DNA from: [Clostridium] asparagiforme DSM 15981
GTDB lineage: Bacteria; Bacillota; Clostridia; Lachnospirales; Lachnospiraceae
Assembly (NCBI GenBank): GCA_025149125.1
Contig: CP102272.1
Coordinates: 4,402,001 to 4,466,000 of the forward strand
Length of the DNA: 64,000 bases
Reading direction: 5' to 3'
The notes under the pieces were generated by a model. The model had not been told where the DNA came from. It searched no databases and was given only the letters and a program-made list of their open reading frames with translations. Of the stretch, positions 35,912-43,873 are shown piece after piece. The position numbers and the translations under genes were made by a program. Every line of letters begins with the position of its first letter. Position 1 is the first letter of the stretch.

Positions 35912-36631
35912 ATGATTCATGAATTTTCCAGAACCGGAATGCTGATCGGGGAAACGGGCCTGCGGGCATTGGAGGAAAGCCGCGTTGCGGTCTTCGGGGT
36001 GGGCGGGGTGGGAAGCCACGCCATCGAGGCCCTGGCCAGAAGCGGCGTGGGAAGACTGGCCCTTGTGGACAACGACACCGTGTCCCTCACCAATATAAAC
36101 CGCCAGTCCATCGCCCTGCACAGCACCGTGGGACGCTATAAAACCCAGGTGATAAAGGAGAAAATCGCCGACATCAATCCCAAATGCAATGTTTCCACCT
36201 TTGAAACCTTCGTCCTTCCCGACAATCTGGAAGAGCTCTTCGGGCAGATCGGCCCCGTGGACTACATCCTCGACGCCATCGACACCGTGACCGCCAAGCT
36301 GGCCCTCATCGTTTACGCCCAGAGCCACGATATCCCCATCGTCGCCTCCATGGGCACGGGAAATAAGCTTCACCCGGAGCTGTTCCAAATCTCCGACATC
36401 TATAAGACAAGCGTCTGCCCCCTGTGCAAGGTCATGCGCAGAGAGCTGAAGGCGCGCCAGGTCAAAAAACTGACCGTCTGCTGGTCCCCCGAGCTTCCCC
36501 TGACCCCAGGGCCCACAGAGGAGGACACCGGCGCACGCCGGGCCACGCCGGGCAGCATCGCCTTTGTTCCGCCGGTAGCCGGGCTGCTGATCGCGGGGAA
36601 GATTGTGCGGGACCTTTGCGGGTTGGAGTAG
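35912..36631 (+). CDS. tcdA: tRNA threonylcarbamoyladenosine dehydratase
   Basis: This E1-like enzyme cyclises N6-threonylcarbamoyladenosine (t6A37) of tRNA to ct6A using ATP. The 239-residue protein has the nucleotide-binding motif VFGVGGVGSHAIEALARSGVG (~27-47), DNDTVSLTNINRQ (~53-65) and CPLCKVMRRELK near 172 in the position of the family's catalytic cysteine. The family shares its fold with MoeB/ThiF. The length and the SRTGMLIG start favour TcdA. It ends 3 bp from the convergent MarR gene. Confidence 0.92.
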   Translation: MIHEFSRTGMLIGETGLRALEESRVAVFGVGGVGSHAIEALARSGVGRLALVDNDTVSLTNINRQSIALHSTVGRYKTQVIKEKIADINPKCNVSTFETFVLPDNLEELFGQIGPVDYILDAIDTVTAKLALIVYAQSHDIPIVASMGTGNKLHPELFQISDIYKTSVCPLCKVMRRELKARQVKKLTVCWSPELPLTPGPTEEDTGARRATPGSIAFVPPVAGLLIAGKIVRDLCGLE

Positions 36632-36634
36632 ACC

Positions 36635-37474
36635 TTACTCTAATCCGCCCTTGGGGCCTCTTTTTCTCTCCATGAACCGCCCTTCCGGTGTTTCGCCGCC
36701 GTGATGGGCGAATCTTCCCCGGCCCTCTCCGCCATGAGGCCCAAATTCTCCCCGGCCTTCTCCACCGTGAGGCCCGAATCCCCCTCGGCCTTCTCCTCCG
36801 TGAGACCCGAATCCTCCCCGGCATTCCCCATGCCGCCGGCCCGCCTCGTCCGGGTGGGGCCAGCTCTCCGTCATCTTTTCCAGCAGTTGGGACAGCTGTC
36901 GCTTTTCTTCCTCCGACAGGGCGCTAAACATGTTTGCGATCATCTGCCGGTGTTCTTCCCGAACATCACGGGCGGCGTTCTCCCCCGCCTCTGTCAGTTC
37001 CAGGTCGAACCGCCTCCGGTCGCGCTCATTCTGGCGGCGTCTGATGTAGCCTCCCGCTTCCACCTTATTCAGAATCTCACTCAGAGATCCGGGCTGAACT
37101 CCCAGCACATCCTGAAGTTCCCGCTGCGTCATGCCCCGACGCTCTCTTAACAGGGACAGAATCCGCTGCTGGCCCGATTTCCGGCCCATTCCATAGTGAA
37201 AATAGTGCATACAGGCCCGCAGCTGCCGGACCAGCCTCTCGTCCAGTGTCAACGGTTCCCGGCATTTTTCCTGCGACTGCTCGGTGCATTCCCCATCTTT
37301 TGCATGTTCACCATGCCTTCCGCGTCCTGCGCACTCATCCCCCTCGTCCACATCACCGTAACGCTCAAAATACCGCCTACCCTTCCCACACTGCAACGCC
37401 TCCTTCGGGCAGCGGCTGGGGCAGCCCGGGCAAATATTTCCTGCCGTATTCTCATTCATCATATTCTGATTCAT
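36635..37474 (-). CDS. MarR family regulator with Cys-rich N-terminus and His/Gly repeats
   Basis: This 279-residue protein has a central MarR winged helix (~85-190, with GMTQRELQDVLGVQPGSLSEILNKVE and a wing rich in Arg) and unusual ends. Residues ~14-30 carry CPGCPSRC plus another Cys, and further Cys lie at ~50 and ~63. The C-terminus has about four 10-11-residue repeats rich in Gly and His of the form GEGRG-F-HG. Both tails could bind metal ions, so a metal- or redox-responsive regulator is possible (inference). The ATG at 37474 has AAGGAG eight bases upstream. Strong promoter and operator-like sites lie just ahead, suggesting autoregulation. Confidence 0.82.
   Translation of the reverse strand: MNQNMMNENTAGNICPGCPSRCPKEALQCGKGRRYFERYGDVDEGDECAGRGRHGEHAKDGECTEQSQEKCREPLTLDERLVRQLRACMHYFHYGMGRKSGQQRILSLLRERRGMTQRELQDVLGVQPGSLSEILNKVEAGGYIRRRQNERDRRRFDLELTEAGENAARDVREEHRQMIANMFSALSEEEKRQLSQLLEKMTESWPHPDEAGRRHGECRGGFGSHGGEGRGGFGPHGGEGRGEFGPHGGEGRGRFAHHGGETPEGRFMERKRGPKGGLE
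36690..36845 (-). repeat. ~30-bp in-frame repeats encoding the MarR His/Gly tail
   Basis: About five imperfect 30-bp units, each encoding a decapeptide containing Gly-Glu-Gly-Arg-Gly and His. In-frame unit loss or gain would change tail length. Confidence 0.7.
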
Positions 37475-37517
37475 AAAATCCACTCCTTTTCGTACAAACA
37501 TTGTTACCAGGTTTTGT

Positions 37518-37576
37518 TTAGGTGCCTTAACATTTTACAGTATACAGCTCCACCCTTTAAATGTCAAGGTACCTAA
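37518..37576 (-). promoter_or_regulatory. MarR gene promoter with two inverted operator-like sites
   Basis: On the minus strand there is -35 TTGACA (37562-37567), a 17-bp spacer and -10 TATACT (37539-37544). TTAGGTGCCTTAACA at 37518-37532 (plus strand) and its near-copy TTAGGTACCTTGACA at 37562-37576 (minus strand) agree at 13/15 positions and lie in inverted orientation. One covers the -35 and the other lies just downstream of the -10. Each is an imperfect palindrome, as expected for a MarR dimer. Confidence 0.65.
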
Positions 37577-37670
37577 TAAAAAAATATTTCCCCCTGTTTC
37601 CACCCCCAAAAAGCGTTCAATTCTCCCCCAATCCCCACTTGCGCCACCAACGCATTTTCCAGCACAGCAA

Positions 37671-37700
37671 AAAGGAGGCAGCGCCAAAGCTGCCCCCAAA
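37671..37700 (-). terminator. Terminator of the lipocalin-like protein gene
   Basis: On the minus strand the stem GGGGGCAGC/GCTGCCTCC (one G-T pair) is followed by TTTTT, about 100 bp after the stop of the gene at 37797. The remaining gap 37577-37670 shows nothing else. Confidence 0.7.
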
Positions 37701-37796
37701 AAGGAAGTATTAAAAACGATCCCAATTCGTTCGGAATAACCGCCTCAAAACGCATTTGCGCAGTCCCCATTAAACTTATGTACAAACTGTTTCCCC

Positions 37797-38255
37797 TCAA
37801 ACACGCTGGGCATACAGATCAAAATTAACCTGCCACCTGCCGTCCTCATCTGCCATAACATCCTGCCAATGAAAATAATTGTCCTGAATCTCCGCAAAAA
37901 CCCATTTTCTCCGTTCATCCTCAACGTTTGTGAGAACGATCTGATCCCCCTGCTTTCTCGCTTCAAACCGCATAATCTTTCCGGTATAGCAATATGCAAT
38001 ATCCCAGGCGTGGGTTCCCGGGTTGTAGACACGAAGCGTTGTCCCATATTCAAATCCGGGCAGCACGATCACGTCCTGCACCGCCATTCCCTCGAGAATC
38101 CACGAAAAATGCCACTCGCCTTTCATCACGCTTAAATCGCGGTTGTCGATATAGTCAATTTTCCAACTGCCAATCAGTTTTCCAAAATAGTCAAACTCTT
38201 CAGGTAAATCGTTATGTTTCCCTTCACTTGCCAATGCTTCAAAAAAATGCTTCAT
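37797..38255 (-). CDS. Conserved hypothetical protein, beta-barrel (DUF1579-like)
   Basis: This 152-residue soluble protein has an alternating beta pattern and GKLIGSWKIDYID near residue 25, resembling DUF1579/lipocalin-like small barrels. No signal peptide or catalytic motif is visible. It lies 54 bp after the YitT gene on the same strand. The function is unknown. Confidence 0.6.
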   Translation of the reverse strand: MKHFFEALASEGKHNDLPEEFDYFGKLIGSWKIDYIDNRDLSVMKGEWHFSWILEGMAVQDVIVLPGFEYGTTLRVYNPGTHAWDIAYCYTGKIMRFEARKQGDQIVLTNVEDERRKWVFAEIQDNYFHWQDVMADEDGRWQVNFDLYAQRV

Positions 38256-38309
38256 TCGCCGCTTCCTCCTCTTTCCCGGCCGCCCCGCCGGGACACGCCT
38301 TACTCCATG

Positions 38310-39209
38310 TCACTCCAACGGTTTCCGGTAAAACCGCCCCACAAACCGCTGGGTCTTTAAAACATTGATAATCACATGCTCATCCACATGACGGATCAGG
38401 TGAATCGCGTCCGTGGATTCGTAGGATGAGAGCACGGTGTTAAGCAGATACATCTTCTTTTTGCTGTATCCGCCGTAGGCCTCCACGCAGGAGATGCCGT
38501 GGTGAAAATGATGAATGTAGGCGTCGATCACCTCCGGGCCCTTCACCGTGGTGATCTGAAGCGTCACCTGATCGTACCGGTGATGAAACGCGCCGATCAT
38601 GCGGGTGGAAATGAACTGGAAAATAATGGAATACCCTGCGTACTTCCACCCGAACACGCTCCCGTAGATGCAGTACATCACAGCGTTTCCGAAAAACACC
38701 CAGGTCCAGATGGACATGCCCGTCCGATTGGAAATGTAGAGCGCGATAAAGTCCGTGCCACCGGTGGAAGCGTTTCCCCGCAGGGCGATCACAATGGAAG
38801 CTCCCCAGATCACGCCGCCGAAAATGACGTTCAGCACTTCGTCGTTGAAAATGGGCCGGAAGGTAAACACCTGAAGAAACAGGCTGCACAGCGCCACCTG
38901 GACCAGCGAGAAGGCGGTAAAGCGCAGGCTGATTCCCTTACAGCACAGGACGGCCACCGGGATGTTGAGCAGCAGCATGGTCACCTGCATGGGGATATGA
39001 TAGCCCCGCAGCTCCCCCAGGCGCTCCACCAGCATGGCCAACCCGGTAAAGCCCCCGGAAATGATCCCGGACGGCCTCGCAAACACCTGCAATACATAGG
39101 ATTGAACCAAAGCGGAGAGAATGACCGCAAGCAGTGTGATGGTGTAGCGGACTTCTCTCCGGTGCTTTAATTGTTCGAGATAGTCGCTGATCATACGAAT
39201 TCGATTCAT
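38310..39209 (-). CDS. YitT family membrane protein
   Basis: This 299-residue protein has five to six helices in the N-terminal DUF161 region (LAVILSALVQSYVLQVFARPSGIISGGFTG, ~27-56, where PSGIISGGFTG is characteristic) and a cytoplasmic C-terminal DUF2179 domain (~200-295). Members are common in Firmicutes and sometimes linked to thiamine or anion transport, but the function here is unknown. Confidence 0.9.
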   Translation of the reverse strand: MNRIRMISDYLEQLKHRREVRYTITLLAVILSALVQSYVLQVFARPSGIISGGFTGLAMLVERLGELRGYHIPMQVTMLLLNIPVAVLCCKGISLRFTAFSLVQVALCSLFLQVFTFRPIFNDEVLNVIFGGVIWGASIVIALRGNASTGGTDFIALYISNRTGMSIWTWVFFGNAVMYCIYGSVFGWKYAGYSIIFQFISTRMIGAFHHRYDQVTLQITTVKGPEVIDAYIHHFHHGISCVEAYGGYSKKKMYLLNTVLSSYESTDAIHLIRHVDEHVIINVLKTQRFVGRFYRKPLE

Positions 39210-39264
39210 GAGCAGAACTCCTGTTTGTCTTTTTTCGGGAAAACTGCGGGCGGACCGGATTGGA

Positions 39265-39699
39265 TCAGATCACGTAATTGTCCTGCATGGCTCTCTGCCA
39301 CTGCACCAGATCATCCAGGGTGTAGCCGTCCACCACATCCCTTATGGCGCCGTCCAGCTCCTTCCAGAGCTTTAACGTCACGCATTCCTGCTGGCGCGCG
39401 CAGGGGTTGTCATCCCCCGTAAGGCAGTCCACCGGCGCCAGGCTTCCCTCGGTGACGCGCAGAATCATGCCCACCGTGTAGTCCTTCGCCGGGCGGGCCA
39501 GATAGTAGCCGCCCTGGTTTCCCCGGATGCTGCGGACATAACCCGCTCTGGATAGTATGGATATAATCTGCTCTAAATATTTGCCGGAAATCTCCTGGCG
39601 TTTCGCGATGTCTTTTATTTTCACAGGCTCCCCGTCCGCGTGGAGGGCCAGATCAACCATCGTGCGGAGGGCATAGCGCCCTTTGGTGGATATCAGCAT
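39265..39699 (-). CDS. Rrf2 family iron-sulphur-type regulator
   Basis: This 144-residue Rrf2/IscR-like regulator has an N-terminal winged helix (STKGRYALRTMVDLA, then KDIAKRQEISGKYLEQIIS) and three cysteines at 92, 100 and 106 in DCLTGDDNPCARQQEC. These are the spacing and position used for an Fe-S cluster in IscR (Cys92, 98, 104). It therefore probably senses iron-sulphur status or oxidative/nitrosative stress. No isc or suf gene lies next to it. Confidence 0.9.
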   Translation of the reverse strand: MLISTKGRYALRTMVDLALHADGEPVKIKDIAKRQEISGKYLEQIISILSRAGYVRSIRGNQGGYYLARPAKDYTVGMILRVTEGSLAPVDCLTGDDNPCARQQECVTLKLWKELDGAIRDVVDGYTLDDLVQWQRAMQDNYVI

Positions 39700-39741
39700 A
39701 GTTTGTCACGTCCTTTTGTGATTCTTCTCAGTGTTATGAAT

Positions 39742-39771
39742 ATCATACTATTCCTGTAGGAAATATGTCAA
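39742..39771 (-). promoter_or_regulatory. Rrf2 gene promoter with overlapping operator
   Basis: On the minus strand there is -35 TTGACA (39766-39771), an 18-bp spacer and -10 TATGAT (39742-39747). A near-palindrome TATTCC-TGTAG-GAAATA fills the spacer (39749-39765). ATTCC/GGAAT-type palindromes are typical of Rrf2 family sites, so autorepression is likely. Confidence 0.65.
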
Positions 39772-39814
39772 TAGGGAGTTTTAAGCAGGGAACCCTTGAT
39801 AGAAAATTTAATCC

Positions 39815-39949
39815 ATATACAAAGAGAAGCTGCCTTTCCCCCACAGAAAGCAGCTTCTGGTCACGATCTTAAACCGTCACACTATTTAGTTTATCTGGCA
39901 TCCCCATACCAAACAAAACGTTGTAAGGCACATCATTGTGCTTCTTACA
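39815..39949 (-). ncRNA. Candidate small RNA with three hairpins
   Basis: A consensus promoter precedes a region with no gene. The transcript would start at about 39948 and fold at its 5' end into TGTAAG/CTTACA with GCACA/TGTGC (39922-39949). A small GGTAT-GGGG-ATGCC hairpin follows (39897-39910), then a 3' hairpin of 13 pairs with one bulge (39825-39858: AGAAGCTGC with GCAGCTTCT, then TTTC with GAAA). The 3' tail is T-rich but not a clean T-run. No known RNA family was recognised. It could also act as a distal leader of the Rrf2 gene. Confidence 0.5.
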
Positions 39950-39954
39950 GACAC

Positions 39955-39983
39955 ACTATAGCATCGCGGGGGTATTTTGTCAA
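39955..39983 (-). promoter_or_regulatory. Promoter of the candidate small RNA
   Basis: -35 TTGACA (39978-39983), a 17-bp spacer and -10 TATAGT (39955-39960) on the minus strand, in the middle of the 450-bp gap between Rrf2 and spoVAF. Confidence 0.7.
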
Positions 39984-40082
39984 TATTTTTTGTGCAATTT
40001 AGTGAATTGCGACATCTTTCGACTTTATTTTTTCGATTAATTTCCCTGTGCATGTCCTCCCATGAAATACATCTGTCTTTTT

Positions 40083-40112
40083 GCATAATTTCCCGGGGTG
40101 TGCGCATACTCA
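40083..40112 (+). promoter_or_regulatory. Forespore sigma (sigmaG/F-like) promoter of spoVAF
   Basis: GCATA at 40083-40087 and CATACTCA at 40105-40112, separated by 17 bp, resemble the sigmaG -35 (G-A/C-ATA) and -10 (CATACTA). They lie about 40 bp before the start of a forespore-type gene. Confidence 0.5.
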
Positions 40113-40152
40113 TTTTAGACTTATTTTTGACACGCTTTTAAGGAGGAACTTC

Positions 40153-41562
40153 ATGGAATTCTCAACGAACCTGCAGGATAATATCGATTATCTCCACAAA
40201 AAGTTGAATGTGCAGAACAACTTCGACGTGGTTTACCGGACCCTTCACATCGGCGGGCGGACGGCCTGCCTGTACTTTATAGACGGCTTTGCGAAGGATG
40301 AGACTCTGCTGAAAATCCTCCAGGTGTTCAGCACCATAAAGGAGGAGGACATGCCCGGTGACGCCCACGGGTTCACCAAGCGTTATGTTCCCTACGGCGA
40401 GGTCGGCCTGATCAAAAAGGACGACGATATGATCGTCCAGCTGCTCTCCGGCGTCTCCTGCCTGCTGATCGACGGGTACGACACCTGTATCGCCATCGAC
40501 GCCCGCACCTACCCCGCCCGGGGCGTCAGCGAGCCGGAGAAAGACAAGGTCATGCGCGGCTCCCGGGACGGCTTTGTGGAAACTCTGGTATTCAACACCG
40601 CCCTGATCCGGCGGCGCATCCGCGATCCCCGGCTGACCATGGAGATCATGACCGCGGGCGAAAGCTCCCACACGGACATCGCCATCTGCTACATGCAGAA
40701 CCGGGTGGACCAGCCCTTGCTTGAAATGATCAAAAAGAGGATTCAGAACCTGAAGGTGGACGCCCTGACCATGAACCAGGAGAGCCTGGCCGAGTGCCTT
40801 TACCCCCACAAATGGTTCAATCCCTTTCCCAAGTTCAAGTTCTCCGAGCGCCCGGACACCGCGGCGGCCTCGGTGCTGGAGGGCAACATCATCATCCTGG
40901 TGGACAACTCCCCCGCCGCCATGATCCTGCCCTCCTCCGTGTTCGACATCATCGAGGAGGCGGACGATTACTACTTTCCGCCCATCACAGGCACCTACCT
41001 GCGCCTGTCCCGGATGTTCATCTCCCTGCTCTCCCTGATGCTGACGCCCATCTGGCTGCTGCTCATGCAGAACCCGGAGCTGATCCCCTCCTGGCTGGCC
41101 TTCATCCGGCTGTCGGACCCGTTAAACGTACCCCTGATCTGGCAGCTTCTGATCCTGGAATTCGCCATCGACGGCCTGCGGCTGGCAGCGGTAAACACTC
41201 CCAACATGCTGACCACGCCCCTAAGCGTCATCGCCGGTATCGTACTGGGCGAGTATGCGGTGAAATCCGGCTGGTTCAACAGCGAGACCATGCTGTACAT
41301 GGCCTTCGTGACCATTGCCAACTACTCCCAGGCCAGCTTTGAGCTGGGTTACGCCATGAAATTCATGCGGATTCTAATCCTGATTCTCACGGCCATCTTC
41401 AACATCTGGGGGTTCGCCGTCGGAGTCATCCTGTCCGTCTGCGCCATCGTATTCAACAAGACCATCGCCGGGAAGAGCTACATCTATCCGCTAATCCCCT
41501 TCAGCCTCTCCGAGCTGAAAAAGCGGTTCCTGCGCGGACGGCTTCCCCACACGGAAAAATAG
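40153..41562 (+). CDS. spoVAF: SpoVAF/GerA family spore membrane protein
   Basis: This 469-residue protein is of the GerA/SpoVAF family, found in the spore inner membrane and linked to germination. The N-terminal soluble domain (~1-270) carries RGSRDGFVETLVFNTALIRRRIRDPRL, the family signature region. About five helices follow at ~290-440 (including PPITGTYLRLSRMFISLL and MLTTPLSVIAGIVLGEYAV). AAGGAGG precedes the ATG at 40153. It stands alone, away from the spoVA genes. SpoVAF is favoured over GerAA because of its length and short N-terminus, but the subfamily is not certain. Confidence 0.85.
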   Translation: MEFSTNLQDNIDYLHKKLNVQNNFDVVYRTLHIGGRTACLYFIDGFAKDETLLKILQVFSTIKEEDMPGDAHGFTKRYVPYGEVGLIKKDDDMIVQLLSGVSCLLIDGYDTCIAIDARTYPARGVSEPEKDKVMRGSRDGFVETLVFNTALIRRRIRDPRLTMEIMTAGESSHTDIAICYMQNRVDQPLLEMIKKRIQNLKVDALTMNQESLAECLYPHKWFNPFPKFKFSERPDTAAASVLEGNIIILVDNSPAAMILPSSVFDIIEEADDYYFPPITGTYLRLSRMFISLLSLMLTPIWLLLMQNPELIPSWLAFIRLSDPLNVPLIWQLLILEFAIDGLRLAAVNTPNMLTTPLSVIAGIVLGEYAVKSGWFNSETMLYMAFVTIANYSQASFELGYAMKFMRILILILTAIFNIWGFAVGVILSVCAIVFNKTIAGKSYIYPLIPFSLSELKKRFLRGRLPHTEK

Positions 41563-41596
41563 ACCGGGGGGGGGGCAGCCGCCGGTCTATTTTTCC
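41553..41596. terminator. Bidirectional terminator between spoVAF and galT
   Basis: A 15-bp stem GGAAAAATAGACCGG/CCGGTCTATTTTTCC overlaps the spoVAF stop codon, with T5 on the right and A5 on the left. The loop contains a run of ten G (41566-41575). Confidence 0.85.
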
Positions 41597-41614
41597 GCCA
41601 AAGAGGCCGGATCT

Positions 41615-43135
41615 CTACGCCTCCGCGAATCCCACGCTGGCCAGGAACCGGCCAAAGGCCGCCCGTCCATTTTCATCGCACTTGTAGACTCCCGCGTCCT
41701 CCAGCACTCTGGCGAACACGTTTCCCACCTCGGTTCTCAGGATGCCGTTTACATTTTCCCGGGTAACCGTCACTCCGGCGGCCGCGTAGCGGGGCAGAAA
41801 CTCTTCCACCCAGTCCGCGTGTTTTGCCAGTTCCTCATCTGCGCGGATATCCCGGCCCTCCGCTATGAAATCAGCCAGGTCCGCCAGCTCCTTCTTCAGT
41901 CTGGAGGGCAGCACCGCCAGGCCCATGACCTCGATCAGGCCGATATTTTCCTTCTTAATGTGATGCAGCTCCTGGTGGGGATGGTACACGCCCAGTGGGA
42001 ATTCTTCGGTAGTGAGGTTGTTTCTGAGCACCAGGTCCAGCTCGAACTTGTCCCCCACCTTGCGGGCGATGGGGGTGATGGTATTGTGCGGCTCCCCGTC
42101 CGTCTCCGCGAAAATGAACGCGGCCTCGTCGCTGTAACCTCTCCAGGCCGCCAGCACCCTGTCCCCCAGCTCCACCAGCCGGTCGGAATCCCCGCACCGC
42201 AGGCGCAGCACGGACATGGGCCAGAACACGATTCCCGCCTCCACGTCCTCAAAGCCTTCCAGTGTAAAATGCTTCTCGATGGGCGCCTTGGCCATGGCAA
42301 AGGTGTAATGTCCGCCCTGGAAATGGTCGTGGCTCAAAATGGAGCCGCCCACAATGGGCAGGTCCGCGTTGGAGCCCAGAAAATAGTGGGGGAACAGCTT
42401 GATGAAATCGAACAGCTTCACAAACGTGGCCCGCTCGATCTTCATGGGAATGTGCTCCCCGTTGAACACGATGCAGTGCTCGTTATAATATACATAGGGG
42501 GAATACTGGAATCCCCACTCCCCGCCGTTGACGGTGATGGGGATCACCCGGTGGTTGTTCCGGGCCGGGTGGTTGGTTCTGCCCGCGTAGCCCACGTTTT
42601 CCATGCACAGCTGGCATTTGGGGTACCCGCTCTGCTTGGCCAGCTTGGCGGCGGCGATAGCCTTGGGGTCCTTCTCCGGCTTGGAAAGGTTCACCGTGAT
42701 ATCCAGCCGGCCGTAACGGGTGTCCGCCGTCCACTTCATGTCCTTTTTGATGCGGTAGCGGCGTATGTAGTCCGAGTCCTGGCTCAGCTTGTAGTAATAC
42801 TCCGTGGCGGTCTCCGGCGATTGCCCGTAGCGTTTCCAGAATTCCCGGTTCACCTCCGAGGGTCTGGGCATCAGGCAGTTCATCAGCCTGGTGTCGAACA
42901 GGTCCCGGTACACCACGCTGTCGCTCTCCAGCAGTCCCCTGGCGCAGGCGTCGTCCAAAAGCTCCTTCAGAATCTCCTCCAGGCCGGCGTAAGCCCTGGG
43001 CGCTTCCGGCTCCCGGTACTCTGAAAGGCCCATCACATCCAGAATCTGGTTGCGCGCGTAGATGGCGTCCTCCCGTTCAATCAGCCCCGTCTCCAGGCCG
43101 TACTCCACCAGTCCCCTGATCGCATCATCAATCAT
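41615..43135 (-). CDS. galT: Galactose-1-phosphate uridylyltransferase, Firmicutes type
   Basis: This enzyme exchanges galactose-1-phosphate with UDP-glucose in the Leloir pathway. The ~506-residue protein is the long Firmicutes class, with the conserved RPSEVNREFWK region (~80-90) and GGSILSHDHFQGGHYTF (~260-276). SHDHFQGG supplies the His-x-His-like active-site residues. The ATG at 43135 has GGAGGGG seven bases ahead. No galK or galE is adjacent. Confidence 0.93.
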   Translation of the reverse strand: MIDDAIRGLVEYGLETGLIEREDAIYARNQILDVMGLSEYREPEAPRAYAGLEEILKELLDDACARGLLESDSVVYRDLFDTRLMNCLMPRPSEVNREFWKRYGQSPETATEYYYKLSQDSDYIRRYRIKKDMKWTADTRYGRLDITVNLSKPEKDPKAIAAAKLAKQSGYPKCQLCMENVGYAGRTNHPARNNHRVIPITVNGGEWGFQYSPYVYYNEHCIVFNGEHIPMKIERATFVKLFDFIKLFPHYFLGSNADLPIVGGSILSHDHFQGGHYTFAMAKAPIEKHFTLEGFEDVEAGIVFWPMSVLRLRCGDSDRLVELGDRVLAAWRGYSDEAAFIFAETDGEPHNTITPIARKVGDKFELDLVLRNNLTTEEFPLGVYHPHQELHHIKKENIGLIEVMGLAVLPSRLKKELADLADFIAEGRDIRADEELAKHADWVEEFLPRYAAAGVTVTRENVNGILRTEVGNVFARVLEDAGVYKCDENGRAAFGRFLASVGFAEA

Positions 43136-43252
43136 CAAAAGTCCCCTCCTGCTTTTCAAAGTGTTCTTTTCCAACGTTTTCTTTATTATATGCCCCGCCG
43201 GGCCTGAACACAATGGCAATTTTTTATGTGTTCTAGCAAAATTCTACGCACT

Positions 43253-43768
43253 TTACCTGGATATGGCCCGCCTGATCCGCCGGACCACCATCCCGCCCAA
43301 AAGGCCGATCAGGCTGCCCGCAACGGTCCCCGCGGCCAGCAGCACCGGAAGGTAGGCGAACAGCGCCGCCTGCTCCACCACCGCGGCCGCCACCGCGATC
43401 TGGCCGATGTTGTGGGCCGCGCCTCCGGCCACGCTGATACCCACCATTCCGAACACCTTAAAACGCTTCAGAAACGCCATCACGAGCAGGCTCAAAATCC
43501 CGCCCGCCAGGCTGTAGAGGATCATGGACGGTGTTCCGAAGGTAAAGCCCATGAGCACGATGCGCACCAGGCTGATAAACGCCGCCCCGCCGGCCCCCAC
43601 GGTGTAGAGGGCCGCGATCACCGCCAGATTGGCCAATCCCAGCTTGACGCCCGGCACCCCGAAAGAGATGGGGATCAGGCTCTCCACATAACTTAAAACA
43701 AAGGCCAGGGCGATCAGCAGCCCGTAGAGCGCCACATCCCTGGCAGCCATATTTTTCCTTCGCTCCAT
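43253..43768 (-). CDS. Gx transporter family membrane protein
   Basis: This ~171-residue membrane protein has five to six helices and the Gx family pattern (LSYVESLIPISFGVPGVKLGLANLAVI and GAAHNIGQIAVA). The family is related to ECF-type S components and commonly sits beside FMN-binding and NusG-II proteins, as here. AGGAGG lies ten bases before the ATG at 43768. It is divergent from the FMN-binding protein gene. The substrate is unknown; heptaprenyl diphosphate synthase component I is an older name for the family. Confidence 0.85.
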   Translation of the reverse strand: MERRKNMAARDVALYGLLIALAFVLSYVESLIPISFGVPGVKLGLANLAVIAALYTVGAGGAAFISLVRIVLMGFTFGTPSMILYSLAGGILSLLVMAFLKRFKVFGMVGISVAGGAAHNIGQIAVAAAVVEQAALFAYLPVLLAAGTVAGSLIGLLGGMVVRRIRRAISR

Positions 43769-43873
43769 CGCGAGCAAACCTCCTTTAATTCCCATTCCAT
43801 CCTCTTGTGCGAATGTTGCATTTGTGTTAAAATTATAACTGTCCTAACTAATTTAACCATAAGGAGTGTAAGT

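Noticed and set aside
35420-35969. Open frames through the 105-bp repeats with repeated peptide units
   Set aside because: The repeated peptide comes from the intergenic repeat with a non-multiple-of-three period in part, and it lacks a supported start. Treated as non-coding.
39898-39935. 16-residue Cys-containing peptide inside the small RNA candidate
   Set aside because: Only a weak AAGAAG precedes the ATG and it overlaps the 5' hairpin; not enough evidence for coding.
41566-41575. Run of ten G as a phase-variable tract
   Set aside because: It lies in the loop of a terminator after the stop codon, so length change would not alter a protein.
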